Positions 1-8,062 of a stretch of DNA of 64,000 nt are shown in pieces. The position numbers were made by a program, and so were the translations under genes. The notes beneath the pieces were generated by a model. That model worked only from the letters and a program-made list of their open reading frames with translations, made no database searches and was not told the origin of the DNA. The DNA lies in NCBI RefSeq assembly GCF_040537815.1, contig NZ_JBEWSZ010000001.1, forward strand, positions 3,596,001-3,660,000, read 5' to 3'. Source of the stretch: Mesorhizobium shangrilense (GTDB taxonomy: Bacteria > Pseudomonadota > Alphaproteobacteria > Rhizobiales > Rhizobiaceae). How positions within the stretch are numbered: the first letter of the stretch is position 1; each line of letters begins with the position of its first letter.

Positions 1-406
1 GGCGGCCCTCGTCGCCCGCTATGACGTCGTCGCCGACGGTTCCGACGATTTCGAAACGCGCTATGCGGTGGCCGATGCCTGCTCGACGGAGAAACGGCCG
101 CTCGTGCATGCCGCCGTCGGCCGCTTCGATGGTTCGGTGACGGTGCTGAAACCGTTCGAAGCCGGCAAGGATGGCAAGCTAAACCCAGCCTATCGCGATC
201 TTTTCCCCGAGCCGCCGCCGCCCGGCCTGGTGCCGTCCTGCGCGGTGGCCGGCGTTCTCGGCGCCCTGACCGGTGTCGTCGGCACATTACAGGCAATGGA
301 GGCGATCAAGCTGATCACCGGCATCGGCGAGCCTCTGGTCGGCCGACTGCTGCTTTACGATGCGCTGGCCGCGCGCTTCGATACGATCCGCTACAAGAGA
401 AACTGA
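1..406 (+). CDS. moeB: Molybdopterin-synthase adenylyltransferase MoeB (3' part only)
   Basis: The gene enters from the left edge, so only about 135 C-terminal residues are present, in the frame beginning at base 2. MoeB adenylates the C-terminal glycine of MoaD for molybdopterin synthesis. The visible part matches the second half of the ThiF/MoeB/HesA fold: the VVADGSDDFETRY stretch (nucleotide-binding Asp loop and following Arg), then AAVGRFDGSVTV, the PGLVPSC segment, and a GALTGVVGTLQAMEAIK helix typical of MoeB. It ends RYKRN with TGA at 404-406. The GNAT gene starts 4 bp later, so the two are probably co-transcribed. Other ThiF-family members cannot be fully excluded without the N-terminus. 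Confidence 0.85.
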   Translation, partial: AALVARYDVVADGSDDFETRYAVADACSTEKRPLVHAAVGRFDGSVTVLKPFEAGKDGKLNPAYRDLFPEPPPPGLVPSCAVAGVLGALTGVVGTLQAMEAIKLITGIGEPLVGRLLLYDALAARFDTIRYKRN

Positions 407-410
407 CCCC

Positions 411-899
411 ATGGGCGGGCCTGCGAGCGTTTCCATTGTTAGGCTTCCGGCCGATTTCGAGCGCTGGGACGATGTGCTGGCGCTTATCCTCCGCGCCTTT
501 GCCTCGATGAACGGCGTCATCGACCCACCGTCCTCGGCGCACCGGCTCACCGTGGCGGGCCTCAGGGAAAAGGCCACGCACGAGACAGGCTTCGCGGCGT
601 TGCAGGACGGCAGGATTGTCGGCTGCGTCTTTGTTCGGGAAAGGCCTGATGATCTTTATGTCGGAAAGCTCGCGGTCGAACCTGAGCGGCAGGGCCAAGG
701 CATCGGCAAGCAATTGATGCTGGCTGCCGAACGCCTTGCCCGCGACTGCGGCAAGGCGGCCATCGAACTTGAGACGCGGATCGAACTGACCGCCAATCAT
801 GCGGTGTTTGCCCGCATGGGCTTTCGTGAAACCGAACGCACCGCGCATGAGGGCTACAGCCGGCCCACCTCGATCACCATGCGCAAGACGTTTATATAA
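411..899 (+). CDS. GNAT family N-acetyltransferase
   Basis: A 162-residue acetyltransferase of the GNAT fold. The acetyl-CoA binding motif A is clear (VEPERQGQGIGKQLM, residues about 96-110), preceded by the beta-strand YVGKLAV and followed by the ARMGF motif near residue 140 common to this superfamily. The substrate is not evident from sequence. I chose the ATG at 411 because it follows the moeB stop by 4 bp and the GNAT domain begins shortly after; an upstream in-frame start at 360 would lie inside moeB. It is likely translated from the moeB transcript. Confidence 0.75.
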   Translation: MGGPASVSIVRLPADFERWDDVLALILRAFASMNGVIDPPSSAHRLTVAGLREKATHETGFAALQDGRIVGCVFVRERPDDLYVGKLAVEPERQGQGIGKQLMLAAERLARDCGKAAIELETRIELTANHAVFARMGFRETERTAHEGYSRPTSITMRKTFI

Positions 900-966
900 G
901 CTCCCGCTAACCTTCAAGCGTCATACGATTGGACGATTCCGGCAAGGCGACGCAATCGTGGCAAGG

Positions 967-1968
967 TCACGTCCGCAGCGGCAACACCCGGTCAGGGGGG
1001 CGGTGGCCGTCGAAAAAGGCCCTGATGTTGATGATGACCTTTTCGCCCATGTCGATGCGGCCCTCGAGCGTCGCCGATCCCATATGCGGCAACAGCACGA
1101 CCTTGCCCTTGGCGGCGAGCTTCAGCAGCTTCGAGTTCAACGCTGGCTCGTGCTCGTAGACGTCGAGGCCGGCGCCGGCGATCTTGCCGTCCTGGATCAG
1201 CTTGACCAGCGATTCCTCGTCGATGATGTCGCCGCGCGCCGTGTTGACGATGTAGGCCGTCGGCTGCAGCAGGGCCAGCCGCCGCGCCGAAAGCAGATGA
1301 AAGGTCGCCGGCGTCGACGGGCAATTGACCGAGATGATGTCCATGCGGGCAAGCATCTGATCGAGGCTTTCCCAATAGGTCGCCTCCAGCCCGTCCTCGA
1401 CCGCCGGCAGGACGCGGTGGCGGTTGTGGTAGTGGATCGATAGGCCGAAGGCCTTTGCCCTCCTGGCAACGGCGGTGCCGATTCGGCCCATGCCGACGAT
1501 GCCGAGCCGCTTGCCCCAGATGCGCCGGCCGAGCATCCAGGTTGGCGACCAGCCGGCCCATTTCTTGTCACCGGTCAGGACACTGGCGCCTTCCACCAGC
1601 CGGCGCGGCACAGCCAGCATCAGCGCCATGGTCATGTCGGCGGTATCCTCGGTCAGCACGTTCGGCGTGTTGGTGACGGTGATGCCTTTCTTGGCCGCCG
1701 CCGCCACGTCGATCTTGTCGACGCCGTTGCCGAAATTGGCGATCAGCTTGAGATTCTCGCCCGCCTGGGCAATCAGCGCCGCATCGATATGATCTGTCAC
1801 GGTGGGGACCAGAACATCCGCTTCCTTGACCGCCGCCACCAGTTCGGGCTGCGTCATCGGCCTGTCCTCGACATTGAGCCGCGCGTCGAACAGCTCGCGC
1901 ATGCGGGTCTCCACGGGGTCCGGCAGCTTGCGCGTGATGACGACGAGAGGCTTCTTTTTGCCTGCCAT
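967..1968 (-). CDS. D-2-hydroxyacid dehydrogenase (glyoxylate/hydroxypyruvate reductase-like)
   Basis: A 333-residue NAD(P)-dependent D-isomer-specific 2-hydroxyacid dehydrogenase. The Rossmann motif GMGRIG lies near residues 155-160. The three catalytic positions of the family are visible: Arg in NTARG, Glu in GLDVYEHEP and His in LPHMGSAT. The N-terminal GNGVDKIDV loop is also typical. Members reduce glyoxylate, hydroxypyruvate or related 2-oxoacids; which one cannot be decided here. The start is the ATG at 1968, preceded by a GAGGAAA ribosome site; upstream in-frame extension has no family similarity. It is convergent with the GNAT gene and divergent from the SH3 gene. Confidence 0.88.
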   Translation of the reverse strand: MAGKKKPLVVITRKLPDPVETRMRELFDARLNVEDRPMTQPELVAAVKEADVLVPTVTDHIDAALIAQAGENLKLIANFGNGVDKIDVAAAAKKGITVTNTPNVLTEDTADMTMALMLAVPRRLVEGASVLTGDKKWAGWSPTWMLGRRIWGKRLGIVGMGRIGTAVARRAKAFGLSIHYHNRHRVLPAVEDGLEATYWESLDQMLARMDIISVNCPSTPATFHLLSARRLALLQPTAYIVNTARGDIIDEESLVKLIQDGKIAGAGLDVYEHEPALNSKLLKLAAKGKVVLLPHMGSATLEGRIDMGEKVIINIRAFFDGHRPPDRVLPLRT

Positions 1969-2093
1969 TGTTTCCTCGTACCCCGATCTCGTTGAGACCT
2001 CTTTAACCAAGACAGGCGAAACTGAAAACTGGTCGCGGTGCCAGTTACCCATGTAACAAGCGGTTCCGCGGAAGACAAAGAAAAAGGGGCGCC

Positions 2094-2684
2094 ATGGCCA
2101 ACAGTCCGGCGCCGAAAGGAACGAAAGTGTCTGGTTACGCGTCGCTTCGCATGGCCTTCAGCGCAGCATGTCTTGGCGCTCTCGTCTATTCCCCGGTCGT
2201 GGCGGCGCAGGGCGCGGCCGCGCCCGCGCAGAGCATCACGCTTGGACCGAGCGGTCTGCCACTGCCGCGATTCGTCAGCCTGAAATCCGGCCGCGTCAAT
2301 TCGCGCGTTGGCCCTGGCGCCAACTATTCTGTCGACTGGATGTACATGAAGGCCGGCCTGCCAATGGAAATCATCCAGGAATTCGATACCTGGCGCCGCG
2401 TACGCGATGCCGACGGGTCGGAGGGCTGGATCAACCAGTCGCTGCTTTCAGGCAAGCGCACAGCCATCGTCTCGCCCTGGCAGCGCGGCAAGGATGCCAA
2501 GATCAACCTGCTCAACAGCCCGCAAGACGGCGCGAGGGTGGTCGCCATCATCGAGCCCGGCGTCATGGGCTCGATCAAGTCCTGCAATGGTCAGTGGTGC
2601 GAAATGACTTTCGAGGGCCATACCGGCTGGCTCGCGCAGTCGCTTGTATGGGGCGCCTATCCGGGTGAGCGGGTCAAGGACTGA
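2094..2684 (+). CDS. Exported SH3-domain protein
   Basis: A 196-residue protein with an N-terminal signal-like segment (residues about 18-40, hydrophobic, ending VVAAQ) followed by two bacterial SH3-like (SH3_3/SH3_4) units. The first covers roughly residues 60-120 and has the SGRVNSRVGPGANYSV signature and a GWINQSLLSG end; the second covers about 125-190 and ends GWLAQSLVWG. Such domains usually bind peptidoglycan or proteins in the periplasm. The ATG at 2094 is preceded by AAGGGG at a good distance. It is divergent from the dehydrogenase with about 125 bp between. No enzymatic residues are seen. Confidence 0.8.
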   Translation: MANSPAPKGTKVSGYASLRMAFSAACLGALVYSPVVAAQGAAAPAQSITLGPSGLPLPRFVSLKSGRVNSRVGPGANYSVDWMYMKAGLPMEIIQEFDTWRRVRDADGSEGWINQSLLSGKRTAIVSPWQRGKDAKINLLNSPQDGARVVAIIEPGVMGSIKSCNGQWCEMTFEGHTGWLAQSLVWGAYPGERVKD

Positions 2685-2751
2685 TCCGGCCCCTGCTTTA
2701 TCTCCAAGGGCATGAGCATTCGAGAAAACCAGATTCGATCCATGGGATCGT

Positions 2752-3110
2752 CTATCGGCCGATACGGCCGAGATGTGTGTCCTGGAAACCGCTCGGAAGC
2801 TTGAGGCCGTAACCCAGCGCGCGATCGATGGCGATGTGGACGATCCAGATCAAGGCGATCGTCGTTGCGATCGCACTGCCGCCGAAGTGACCCGCGAGCA
2901 GCAGCAGCACCGGCGGATCAGGATGTGCAGGGCGTTGTAGCTGATAGCGCCCACCCGAGGCCCGGCGAGATAGCCGAGCATCGACAGGTCCGGAGCCAGG
3001 ATGAGCAGGGCAAACAGCCACCAGGAACTGCCGCCGACCGCGTAGAATGCGATGGCGGCCACCGCGACAACGGCCCATTCGAGCCGGACCGTCAAATTCA
3101 GGGATTTCAT
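2752..3110 (-). pseudogene. DUF4260 membrane protein gene with a frameshift
   Basis: Two overlapping minus-strand frames together spell one small DUF4260-type membrane protein. The first frame (from ATG 3110) gives a hydrophobic start and the family-like segment ILAPDLSMLGYLAGPRVGA, then loses similarity after SYNALHILI. The second frame supplies the rest: PPVLLLLAGHFGG, ALIWIVHIAIDRALGYGLK and the family-like end FQDTHLGRIGR. Adding one base near 2911-2919, in the CGGCGG run, would restore a single reading frame of about 119 residues. This is either a genuine inactivating deletion or a sequence error. It lies directly downstream of irr, with its start codon 11 bp after the irr stop. Confidence 0.7.
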
Positions 3111-3120
3111 CGCGTGCGGA

Positions 3121-3552
3121 TCAATCGCGGCGTTTCGGGCGCAGCCTCACCACGATGTCGACATTGGCGATCTCCATCCCTTCCGGCGGCTCCGGCAGAT
3201 TGGTGACCGTCACCGGACCATCGGCGATGTCGAAGATCCGGTTTTCGCCTTCGATGTAGAAATGGTGGTGGTCCGAGGTGTTGGTGTCGAAATAGGTCTT
3301 CGACCCTTCGACAGCCAGGATGCGCAGCAGGCCCGCCTGGGTGAACTGATGAAGGGCGTTGTAGACCGTGGCCAGCGATACGGGCACGCCGGCGGCGATC
3401 GCCTCCTCATGTAGTTCCTCGGCTGAAAGATGGCGGTCGCCCTTGGCGAAAAGCAGATCGGCCAACGCGATGCGTTGACGTGTCGGCCTCAAGCCTGCTT
3501 CGCGAACCCGCTTGTCCACAGCGACATCTTCCTTCCGGCTGCCCAGATCCAT
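3121..3552 (-). CDS. irr: Iron response regulator Irr (Fur family)
   Basis: A 143-residue Fur-family repressor/activator. The DNA-binding half contains LRPTRQRIALADLLF and the recognition helix VSLATVYNALHQF; the dimerisation half has the HHH cluster (TSDHHHFYIEG) that in rhizobial Irr binds haem. The N-terminal GCPWHD haem-regulatory motif of Bradyrhizobium Irr is absent, as in Rhizobium leguminosarum. In rhizobia Irr acts when haem is scarce and controls iron storage, haem and uptake genes through ICE palindromes; one such site lies at 44116-44138. It is divergent from fabA, a conserved rhizobial arrangement. Length and motifs fit Irr better than Fur/Mur, Zur or PerR. Confidence 0.92.
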   Translation of the reverse strand: MDLGSRKEDVAVDKRVREAGLRPTRQRIALADLLFAKGDRHLSAEELHEEAIAAGVPVSLATVYNALHQFTQAGLLRILAVEGSKTYFDTNTSDHHHFYIEGENRIFDIADGPVTVTNLPEPPEGMEIANVDIVVRLRPKRRD

Positions 3553-3636
3553 CTGTTTGTCGAGCCCTTACTTCCGCCCCAAGACACGTCCAGAGTGGCA
3601 AAATAAGGGCCTCTGCCTGAACCGGACACCCGCTGA

Positions 3637-3666
3637 CATATATTCTGTCGGCTGAATACGATCAAT
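3637..3666 (-). promoter_or_regulatory. Candidate irr promoter
   Basis: Minus-strand TTGATC (3661-3666) and TATATG (3637-3642) separated by 18 bp form a reasonable sigma-70-type promoter, about 80 bp upstream of the irr start. No ICE palindrome is seen here, so I see no direct sign of autoregulation through that motif. Confidence 0.45.
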
Positions 3667-3713
3667 AGCGCGCATTGACCCGGGCAGACGGGCGGGTTAA
3701 GCGCAAACGCCGG

Positions 3714-3729
3714 TTTCCGGCCGGAAACA
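3714..3729. promoter_or_regulatory. Perfect 16-bp palindrome upstream of fabA
   Basis: GTTTCCGGCCGGAAAC is its own reverse complement and lies 65 bp before the fabA start in the irr/fabA intergenic region. It could be an operator for a dimeric regulator of fabA-fabB-fabI, or simply a short stem. The binding protein, if any, is unknown. Confidence 0.4.
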
Positions 3730-3793
3730 GATTGTGTTAGGAAACCAACGACAAGGGCGCACTACCGCCCGGGACGATTACGGGGACGAGTTG

Positions 3794-4312
3794 ATGGCGG
3801 GTTCGAAATCCAGCTACGAATATGAGGAATTGCTTGCCTGCGCCCGCGGCGAGCTGTTCGGGCCGGGAAACGCCCAGTTGCCCTATCCTCCGATGCTGAT
3901 GTTCGACCGCATCACTGAGATCAGCGAAACCGGCGGCGCGTTCGACAAGGGGTTCATCCGGGCCGAATTCGACATCAAGCCGGACCTGTGGTTCTTCGCT
4001 TGCCATTTCATCGGCAACCCGATCATGCCGGGATGCCTGGGGCTGGACGCCATGTGGCAGCTGACCGGATTCTATCTTGGCTGGCTCGGCGAGCCTGGCA
4101 AGGGGATGGCGCTGTCGACCGGTGAAGTGAAATTCAAGGGCATGGTGACGCCCTCGGTCAAGAAGGTGGAATACGGCATCGACTTCAAGCGTGTGATGCG
4201 CGGACGGTTGGTGCTCGGCATTGCCGATGGCTGGCTGAAGGCCGATGGCGAGCCCATATACTCGGCGACGGATCTCAAAGTGGGTCTGTCAAAGCAGTCG
4301 GCGGTCGCCTGA
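3794..4312 (+). CDS. fabA: 3-hydroxydecanoyl-ACP dehydratase/isomerase FabA
   Basis: A 172-residue enzyme that dehydrates 3-hydroxydecanoyl-ACP and isomerises trans-2- to cis-3-decenoyl-ACP, the entry point to unsaturated fatty acids. Active-site His71 ([10 protein letters not shown]) and Asp85 (CLGLDAMWQ) of the hot-dog dehydratase are present, and the length is standard. I chose ATG 3794 because the protein then begins like other FabA; upstream in-frame starts add a non-conserved stretch, and GGGGACGAG precedes this ATG. fabB follows after 31 bp and fabI after that, giving a fabA-fabB-fabI operon divergent from irr. Confidence 0.95.
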   Translation: MAGSKSSYEYEELLACARGELFGPGNAQLPYPPMLMFDRITEISETGGAFDKGFIRAEFDIKPDLWFFACHFIGNPIMPGCLGLDAMWQLTGFYLGWLGEPGKGMALSTGEVKFKGMVTPSVKKVEYGIDFKRVMRGRLVLGIADGWLKADGEPIYSATDLKVGLSKQSAVA

Positions 4313-4343
4313 TCGTCACCGGACACTCTGGAAGGAGCAGCCC

Positions 4344-5564
4344 ATGAGACGGGTCGTAGTCACAGGCCTCGGCATTGTGTCGTCAATCGGCAACAATGCC
4401 AACGAGGTGCAGACCTCGCTCCACGATGCCAAATCCGGCATCAGCTTCTCCGATTCCTTTGCCGAACATGGCTTCCGCTGCCAGGTCTGGGGCGCACCGA
4501 CGCTCGACCCGTCCGAAATGATCGACCGTCGTGCGATGCGCTTCCTGTCAAAGGGTGCTGCCTGGAATCACGTCGCCATGGATCAGGCGATCGCGGACGC
4601 GGGCCTTGGCGAGAGCGACATCACCAACGAGCGCACCGGCATCGTCATGGGCTCGGGCGGACCGTCCACCCGCACTATTGTCGAAGCGGCCGAGACCACG
4701 CTCAAGAACGGCAGCCCCAAGCGCATCGGTCCGTTCGCCGTACCTAAGGCGATGTCGTCGACCGCATCGGCGACGCTTGCCACATGGTTCAAGATCCACG
4801 GCGTCAACTATTCGATCTCGTCGGCCTGTTCGACCTCGGCACATTGCATCGGCAATGCCTACGAACTGATCCAGTGGGGCAAGCAGGACATGGTCTTTGC
4901 CGGCGGTCATGAGGATCTCGACTGGACGATGTCCGACCTGTTCGACGCGATGGGCGCCATGTCGTCGAAGTTCAACGACCGGGCGTCTTCCGCCTCACGC
5001 GCCTATGACGTCAACCGCGACGGCTTCGTCATTGCCGGCGGCGCCGGCGTGCTGGTTGTGGAAGAACTCGAACACGCCAAGGCGCGCGGCGCCAAGATCT
5101 ACGCCGAGATCGTCGGCTATGGTGCGACCTCTGACGGCTACGACATGGTGGCGCCCTCTGGCGAAGGCGCTATTCGTTGCATGCGGCAGGCCTTGTCGAC
5201 AGTGTCCGGACCGGTCGACTACATCAACACGCACGGCACCTCGACGCCGGTCGGCGACTCCAAGGAAATGGGCGCCATCCGCGAGGTGTTCGGCCAAGAC
5301 ATGCCGCATATCACTTCGACGAAATCGCTGACCGGCCACTCGCTGGGCGCCGCCGGTGTGCAGGAATCGATCTACTCGATCCTGATGATGCAAGGCGGCT
5401 TCATCGGCGAGAGCGCTCATATCGAGAACCTCGATCCCGAATTCGAGGGCATGCCGATCGTGCGGAAGCGCATCGACAACGCCAAGATCGACACGGTGTT
5501 GTCGAACTCGTTCGGCTTCGGCGGCACCAACGCAACGCTCGTTTTCCAGCGCTATTCCGCATAA
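4344..5564 (+). CDS. fabB: 3-oxoacyl-ACP synthase I FabB
   Basis: A 406-residue condensing enzyme that elongates cis-3-decenoyl-ACP. The thiolase-fold triad is intact: Cys162 in SSACSTSAH, His297 in [11 protein letters not shown] and His332 in TGHSLGAAG, with the C-terminal GFGGTN loop. Pairing with FabA upstream identifies it as FabB rather than FabF. The ATG at 4344 has a GAAGGAG site 5-6 bp upstream. fabI follows after about 30 bp. Confidence 0.95.
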   Translation: MRRVVVTGLGIVSSIGNNANEVQTSLHDAKSGISFSDSFAEHGFRCQVWGAPTLDPSEMIDRRAMRFLSKGAAWNHVAMDQAIADAGLGESDITNERTGIVMGSGGPSTRTIVEAAETTLKNGSPKRIGPFAVPKAMSSTASATLATWFKIHGVNYSISSACSTSAHCIGNAYELIQWGKQDMVFAGGHEDLDWTMSDLFDAMGAMSSKFNDRASSASRAYDVNRDGFVIAGGAGVLVVEELEHAKARGAKIYAEIVGYGATSDGYDMVAPSGEGAIRCMRQALSTVSGPVDYINTHGTSTPVGDSKEMGAIREVFGQDMPHITSTKSLTGHSLGAAGVQESIYSILMMQGGFIGESAHIENLDPEFEGMPIVRKRIDNAKIDTVLSNSFGFGGTNATLVFQRYSA

Positions 5565-5595
5565 GGCCAGCGTTTTTGTAGAAGGATTGCCGGCC

Positions 5596-6408
5596 ATGGA
5601 CGGATTGATGAAGGGCAAGCGCGGGCTTGTCATGGGCGTCGCCAACGATCATTCGATCGCCTGGGGCATTGCCAAAAAACTGTCCGAACATGGGGCGGAA
5701 CTCGCTTTTACATATCAGGGCGACGCCTTCGGGCGCCGGGTCAAGCCGCTCGCCGAGAAGCTTGGTGCGTCCCAGATCATTCCCTGTGACGTCGAGGACA
5801 GCGCATCGGTAGCCGCCACCTTCGAGACCCTGGGAAACAGCTGGGGCGGGCTGGACTTCATCGTCCACGCCATCGGCTTTTCCGACAAGAACGAGCTGAA
5901 AGGCCTCTACGCCGACACCAGTCGTGACAATTTCGTCCGCACCATGGTTATCTCCTGCTATTCCTTCACCGAAGTGGCCCGCCATGCCGCCGCCTTGATG
6001 AAAGACGGTGGCTCGATGATCACGCTGACCTATGCTGGATCCGTCCGTGTCATGCCCAACTACAACGTCATGGGCGTCGCCAAGGCCGGCCTGGAAGCCA
6101 GCGTGCGATATCTCGCCAACGACTACGGTCCGCGCGGGATCAGGGTGAACGGCATATCCGCCGGACCGGTGCGCACGCTCGCTGGCGCGGGGATTTCCGA
6201 TGCACGCCACATGTTCTCCTACCAGCAGCGCAACTCGCCGCTGCGCCGCACGGTGACCATCGACGAGGTCGGCGGTTCGGCCCTTTATCTCCTGTCCGAT
6301 CTGTCTTCCGGCGTCACCGGCGAAATCCACTATGTCGATTCCGGCTATCATATTGTTTCGATGCCGACCCTCGACGAATTGAAGCAGACCGACGGCGGAC
6401 GGGAATAG
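5596..6408 (+). CDS. fabI: Enoyl-ACP reductase FabI (NADH)
   Basis: A 270-residue short-chain dehydrogenase-type enoyl-ACP reductase that completes each elongation cycle. It has the FabI-specific Tyr146 and Tyr156-x6-Lys163 (YNVMGVAK), the MGVANDHSIAWG nucleotide-binding loop and the ISAGPVRTLA substrate-loop motif, the last being part of the triclosan-binding region in this family. I chose ATG 5596, 9 bp after GAAGGA; a TTG at 5587 is a weaker alternative. It is the third gene of the fabA-fabB-fabI operon. Rhizobia often carry a second FabI, which cannot be judged from this window. Confidence 0.93.
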   Translation: MDGLMKGKRGLVMGVANDHSIAWGIAKKLSEHGAELAFTYQGDAFGRRVKPLAEKLGASQIIPCDVEDSASVAATFETLGNSWGGLDFIVHAIGFSDKNELKGLYADTSRDNFVRTMVISCYSFTEVARHAAALMKDGGSMITLTYAGSVRVMPNYNVMGVAKAGLEASVRYLANDYGPRGIRVNGISAGPVRTLAGAGISDARHMFSYQQRNSPLRRTVTIDEVGGSALYLLSDLSSGVTGEIHYVDSGYHIVSMPTLDELKQTDGGRE

Positions 6409-6450
6409 TCTTATCCAGTAAAATTATATGCATTGACGGAAACTCATTTT

Positions 6451-6493
6451 AAGGAGAAGTCCGTTAGAAAGCCCCGCACTGGGGACTTTTGTA
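6451..6493 (+). promoter_or_regulatory. Leader with distant ribosome site and hairpin before the GGDEF/EAL gene
   Basis: A strong AAGGAG (6451-6456) lies 37 bp ahead of the ATG at 6494, far beyond normal spacing. Between them, 6468-6490 can fold as AAAG-CCCC paired with GGGG-A-CTTT, ending in TTTT. Folding would bring the ribosome site close to the start codon; alternatively the hairpin is the fabI terminator. No usable start codon lies at normal spacing from AAGGAG. Confidence 0.4.
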
Positions 6494-8044
6494 ATGCAAG
6501 CTGTCGGTAACCCGAAGCGAACACCGATATTCCGGCTGCTGACCATCGCAAGCTCGGGAATGGGCAGCTTCGTTCTCGGCCTCTGGGGCCTGAAGTACAG
6601 CTTCGGCGGTAACCTTGCCGGCATGCCGGTGAGCACGATGATCTGCATCATGGCCGCCCTTTGCGCGCTAGCCGCCGCGGGTGCCTCCTTGTCGTTCTTT
6701 GCCGGCGTCGATGAATCGGCGGAATATGTCTTCAAGGAAACCCATTTCGACAAGCTGACCGGCCTGCTGGCACGACCGGCGATGGTCGGCAAGATCGCCG
6801 AAGCCGCGTGCGCCACCAGCAAGACCGGTGAACCGGTGTATCTCATCGACATCGACATCGACCGCTTCAAGCAGATCAACGACGCAATCGGCTACAGCCA
6901 GGGCGACGAACTGATCCGCGCCTTCACGAAGCGACTGAAGACCTGCCTGCCCGAGAGCGCGGTGATCGGGCGCATCGGCGCCGGCGAGTTCGCGGTGCTG
7001 CTGCCCGACCTTGCAATCCAGGGATCGATGGAAGGCACCGTCGAGAAGATCATCGACGAGATGATGGAGCCCTATCAGCTCAGTTCCCACCTGCAATCGG
7101 TCAGCCTGTCGGTGGGCATCGTTGCGATGCCCAAGGACGGCGTCGATCCTGTGCTCATCCTGCGCCGCTCCAATCTGGCGCTGCAGAATGCGCGCGCCGG
7201 CGGTGTCGGCAACTGGTCGATCTTCCACACCGACATGGGCCGGGTCGCCGACCATCGCCAATGGATCGAATCCGAGCTGAACACAGCCTTCGATCGGGGC
7301 GACTTCGACCTCCACTATCAGCCGCAACTCGACCTACCGACCGGCCGGGTTATTGGCTACGAGGCGCTGATCCGCTGGAACCATCCGGAACGCGGCATGA
7401 TACCGCCGATGGAGTTCATTCCGATCGCCGAGGAAACCGGCATGATCGGTCCCATCGGCGAGTGGGTGTTGCACAAGGCCTGTAGCGATGCCCGGCATCT
7501 GCCGGATGACTGTTTCGTCGCCGTCAACATCTCTCCGGTGCAGTTCATGACCAGGGATTTCGTCGGCATCGTGCGCGACACGATGGCAAGCACCGGCATC
7601 AAGCCGTCCAGGCTGGAGCTGGAAGTGACCGAGACGGCGATGATGCAGGACCGCGACCGCGCCGCGATCATCCTGCGCCAGCTTGCCGAGATGGGCATTT
7701 CGGTCGCCGTCGACGATTTCGGCACCGGCTATTCCAACCTCAGCTACCTGATCGACTTTTCGTTCGGCAAGCTGAAGATCGATCGCTCCTTCGTCAGCCG
7801 TATCGACACGGATTCGAGCTCGGGCGCGGTCGTCTCGACCATCGTCGGACTTTCACGAGCGCTCGGCGTCAGTATCATCGCTGAAGGTGTCGAGACCGAG
7901 AACCAGGCGACACTGCTCCGGGCCGCCGGCTGCGAAGTGGTCCAGGGCTACCTGTTCGGCCGCCCGGCACCGCTCAAGATCGGGCTTCGCGAGGTGCACG
8001 CAGCGCAAGGCGCTCGCGAGCTTCTCGTCGCCAACATGCATTGA
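6494..8044 (+). CDS. Membrane-anchored GGDEF/EAL protein, probable c-di-GMP phosphodiesterase
   Basis: A 516-residue protein with two predicted transmembrane helices near residues 14-37 and 44-70, a GGDEF domain (about 85-245) and an EAL domain (about 255-500). The cyclase signature is degenerate: GAGEF replaces GGDEF, so diguanylate cyclase activity is doubtful. The EAL motifs look intact: YEALIRW, NISPVQF, ELEVTET, DDFGTGYSNLSYL and AEGVETENQ, the acidic residues needed for metal and c-di-GMP hydrolysis. The most likely role is a phosphodiesterase with a regulatory GGDEF domain. No periplasmic sensor domain is visible between the helices. Start choice is discussed in the leader entry at 6451-6493. 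Confidence 0.88.
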   Translation: MQAVGNPKRTPIFRLLTIASSGMGSFVLGLWGLKYSFGGNLAGMPVSTMICIMAALCALAAAGASLSFFAGVDESAEYVFKETHFDKLTGLLARPAMVGKIAEAACATSKTGEPVYLIDIDIDRFKQINDAIGYSQGDELIRAFTKRLKTCLPESAVIGRIGAGEFAVLLPDLAIQGSMEGTVEKIIDEMMEPYQLSSHLQSVSLSVGIVAMPKDGVDPVLILRRSNLALQNARAGGVGNWSIFHTDMGRVADHRQWIESELNTAFDRGDFDLHYQPQLDLPTGRVIGYEALIRWNHPERGMIPPMEFIPIAEETGMIGPIGEWVLHKACSDARHLPDDCFVAVNISPVQFMTRDFVGIVRDTMASTGIKPSRLELEVTETAMMQDRDRAAIILRQLAEMGISVAVDDFGTGYSNLSYLIDFSFGKLKIDRSFVSRIDTDSSSGAVVSTIVGLSRALGVSIIAEGVETENQATLLRAAGCEVVQGYLFGRPAPLKIGLREVHAAQGARELLVANMH

Positions 8045-8062
8045 GGCCGCCGCGGCGCCGTT

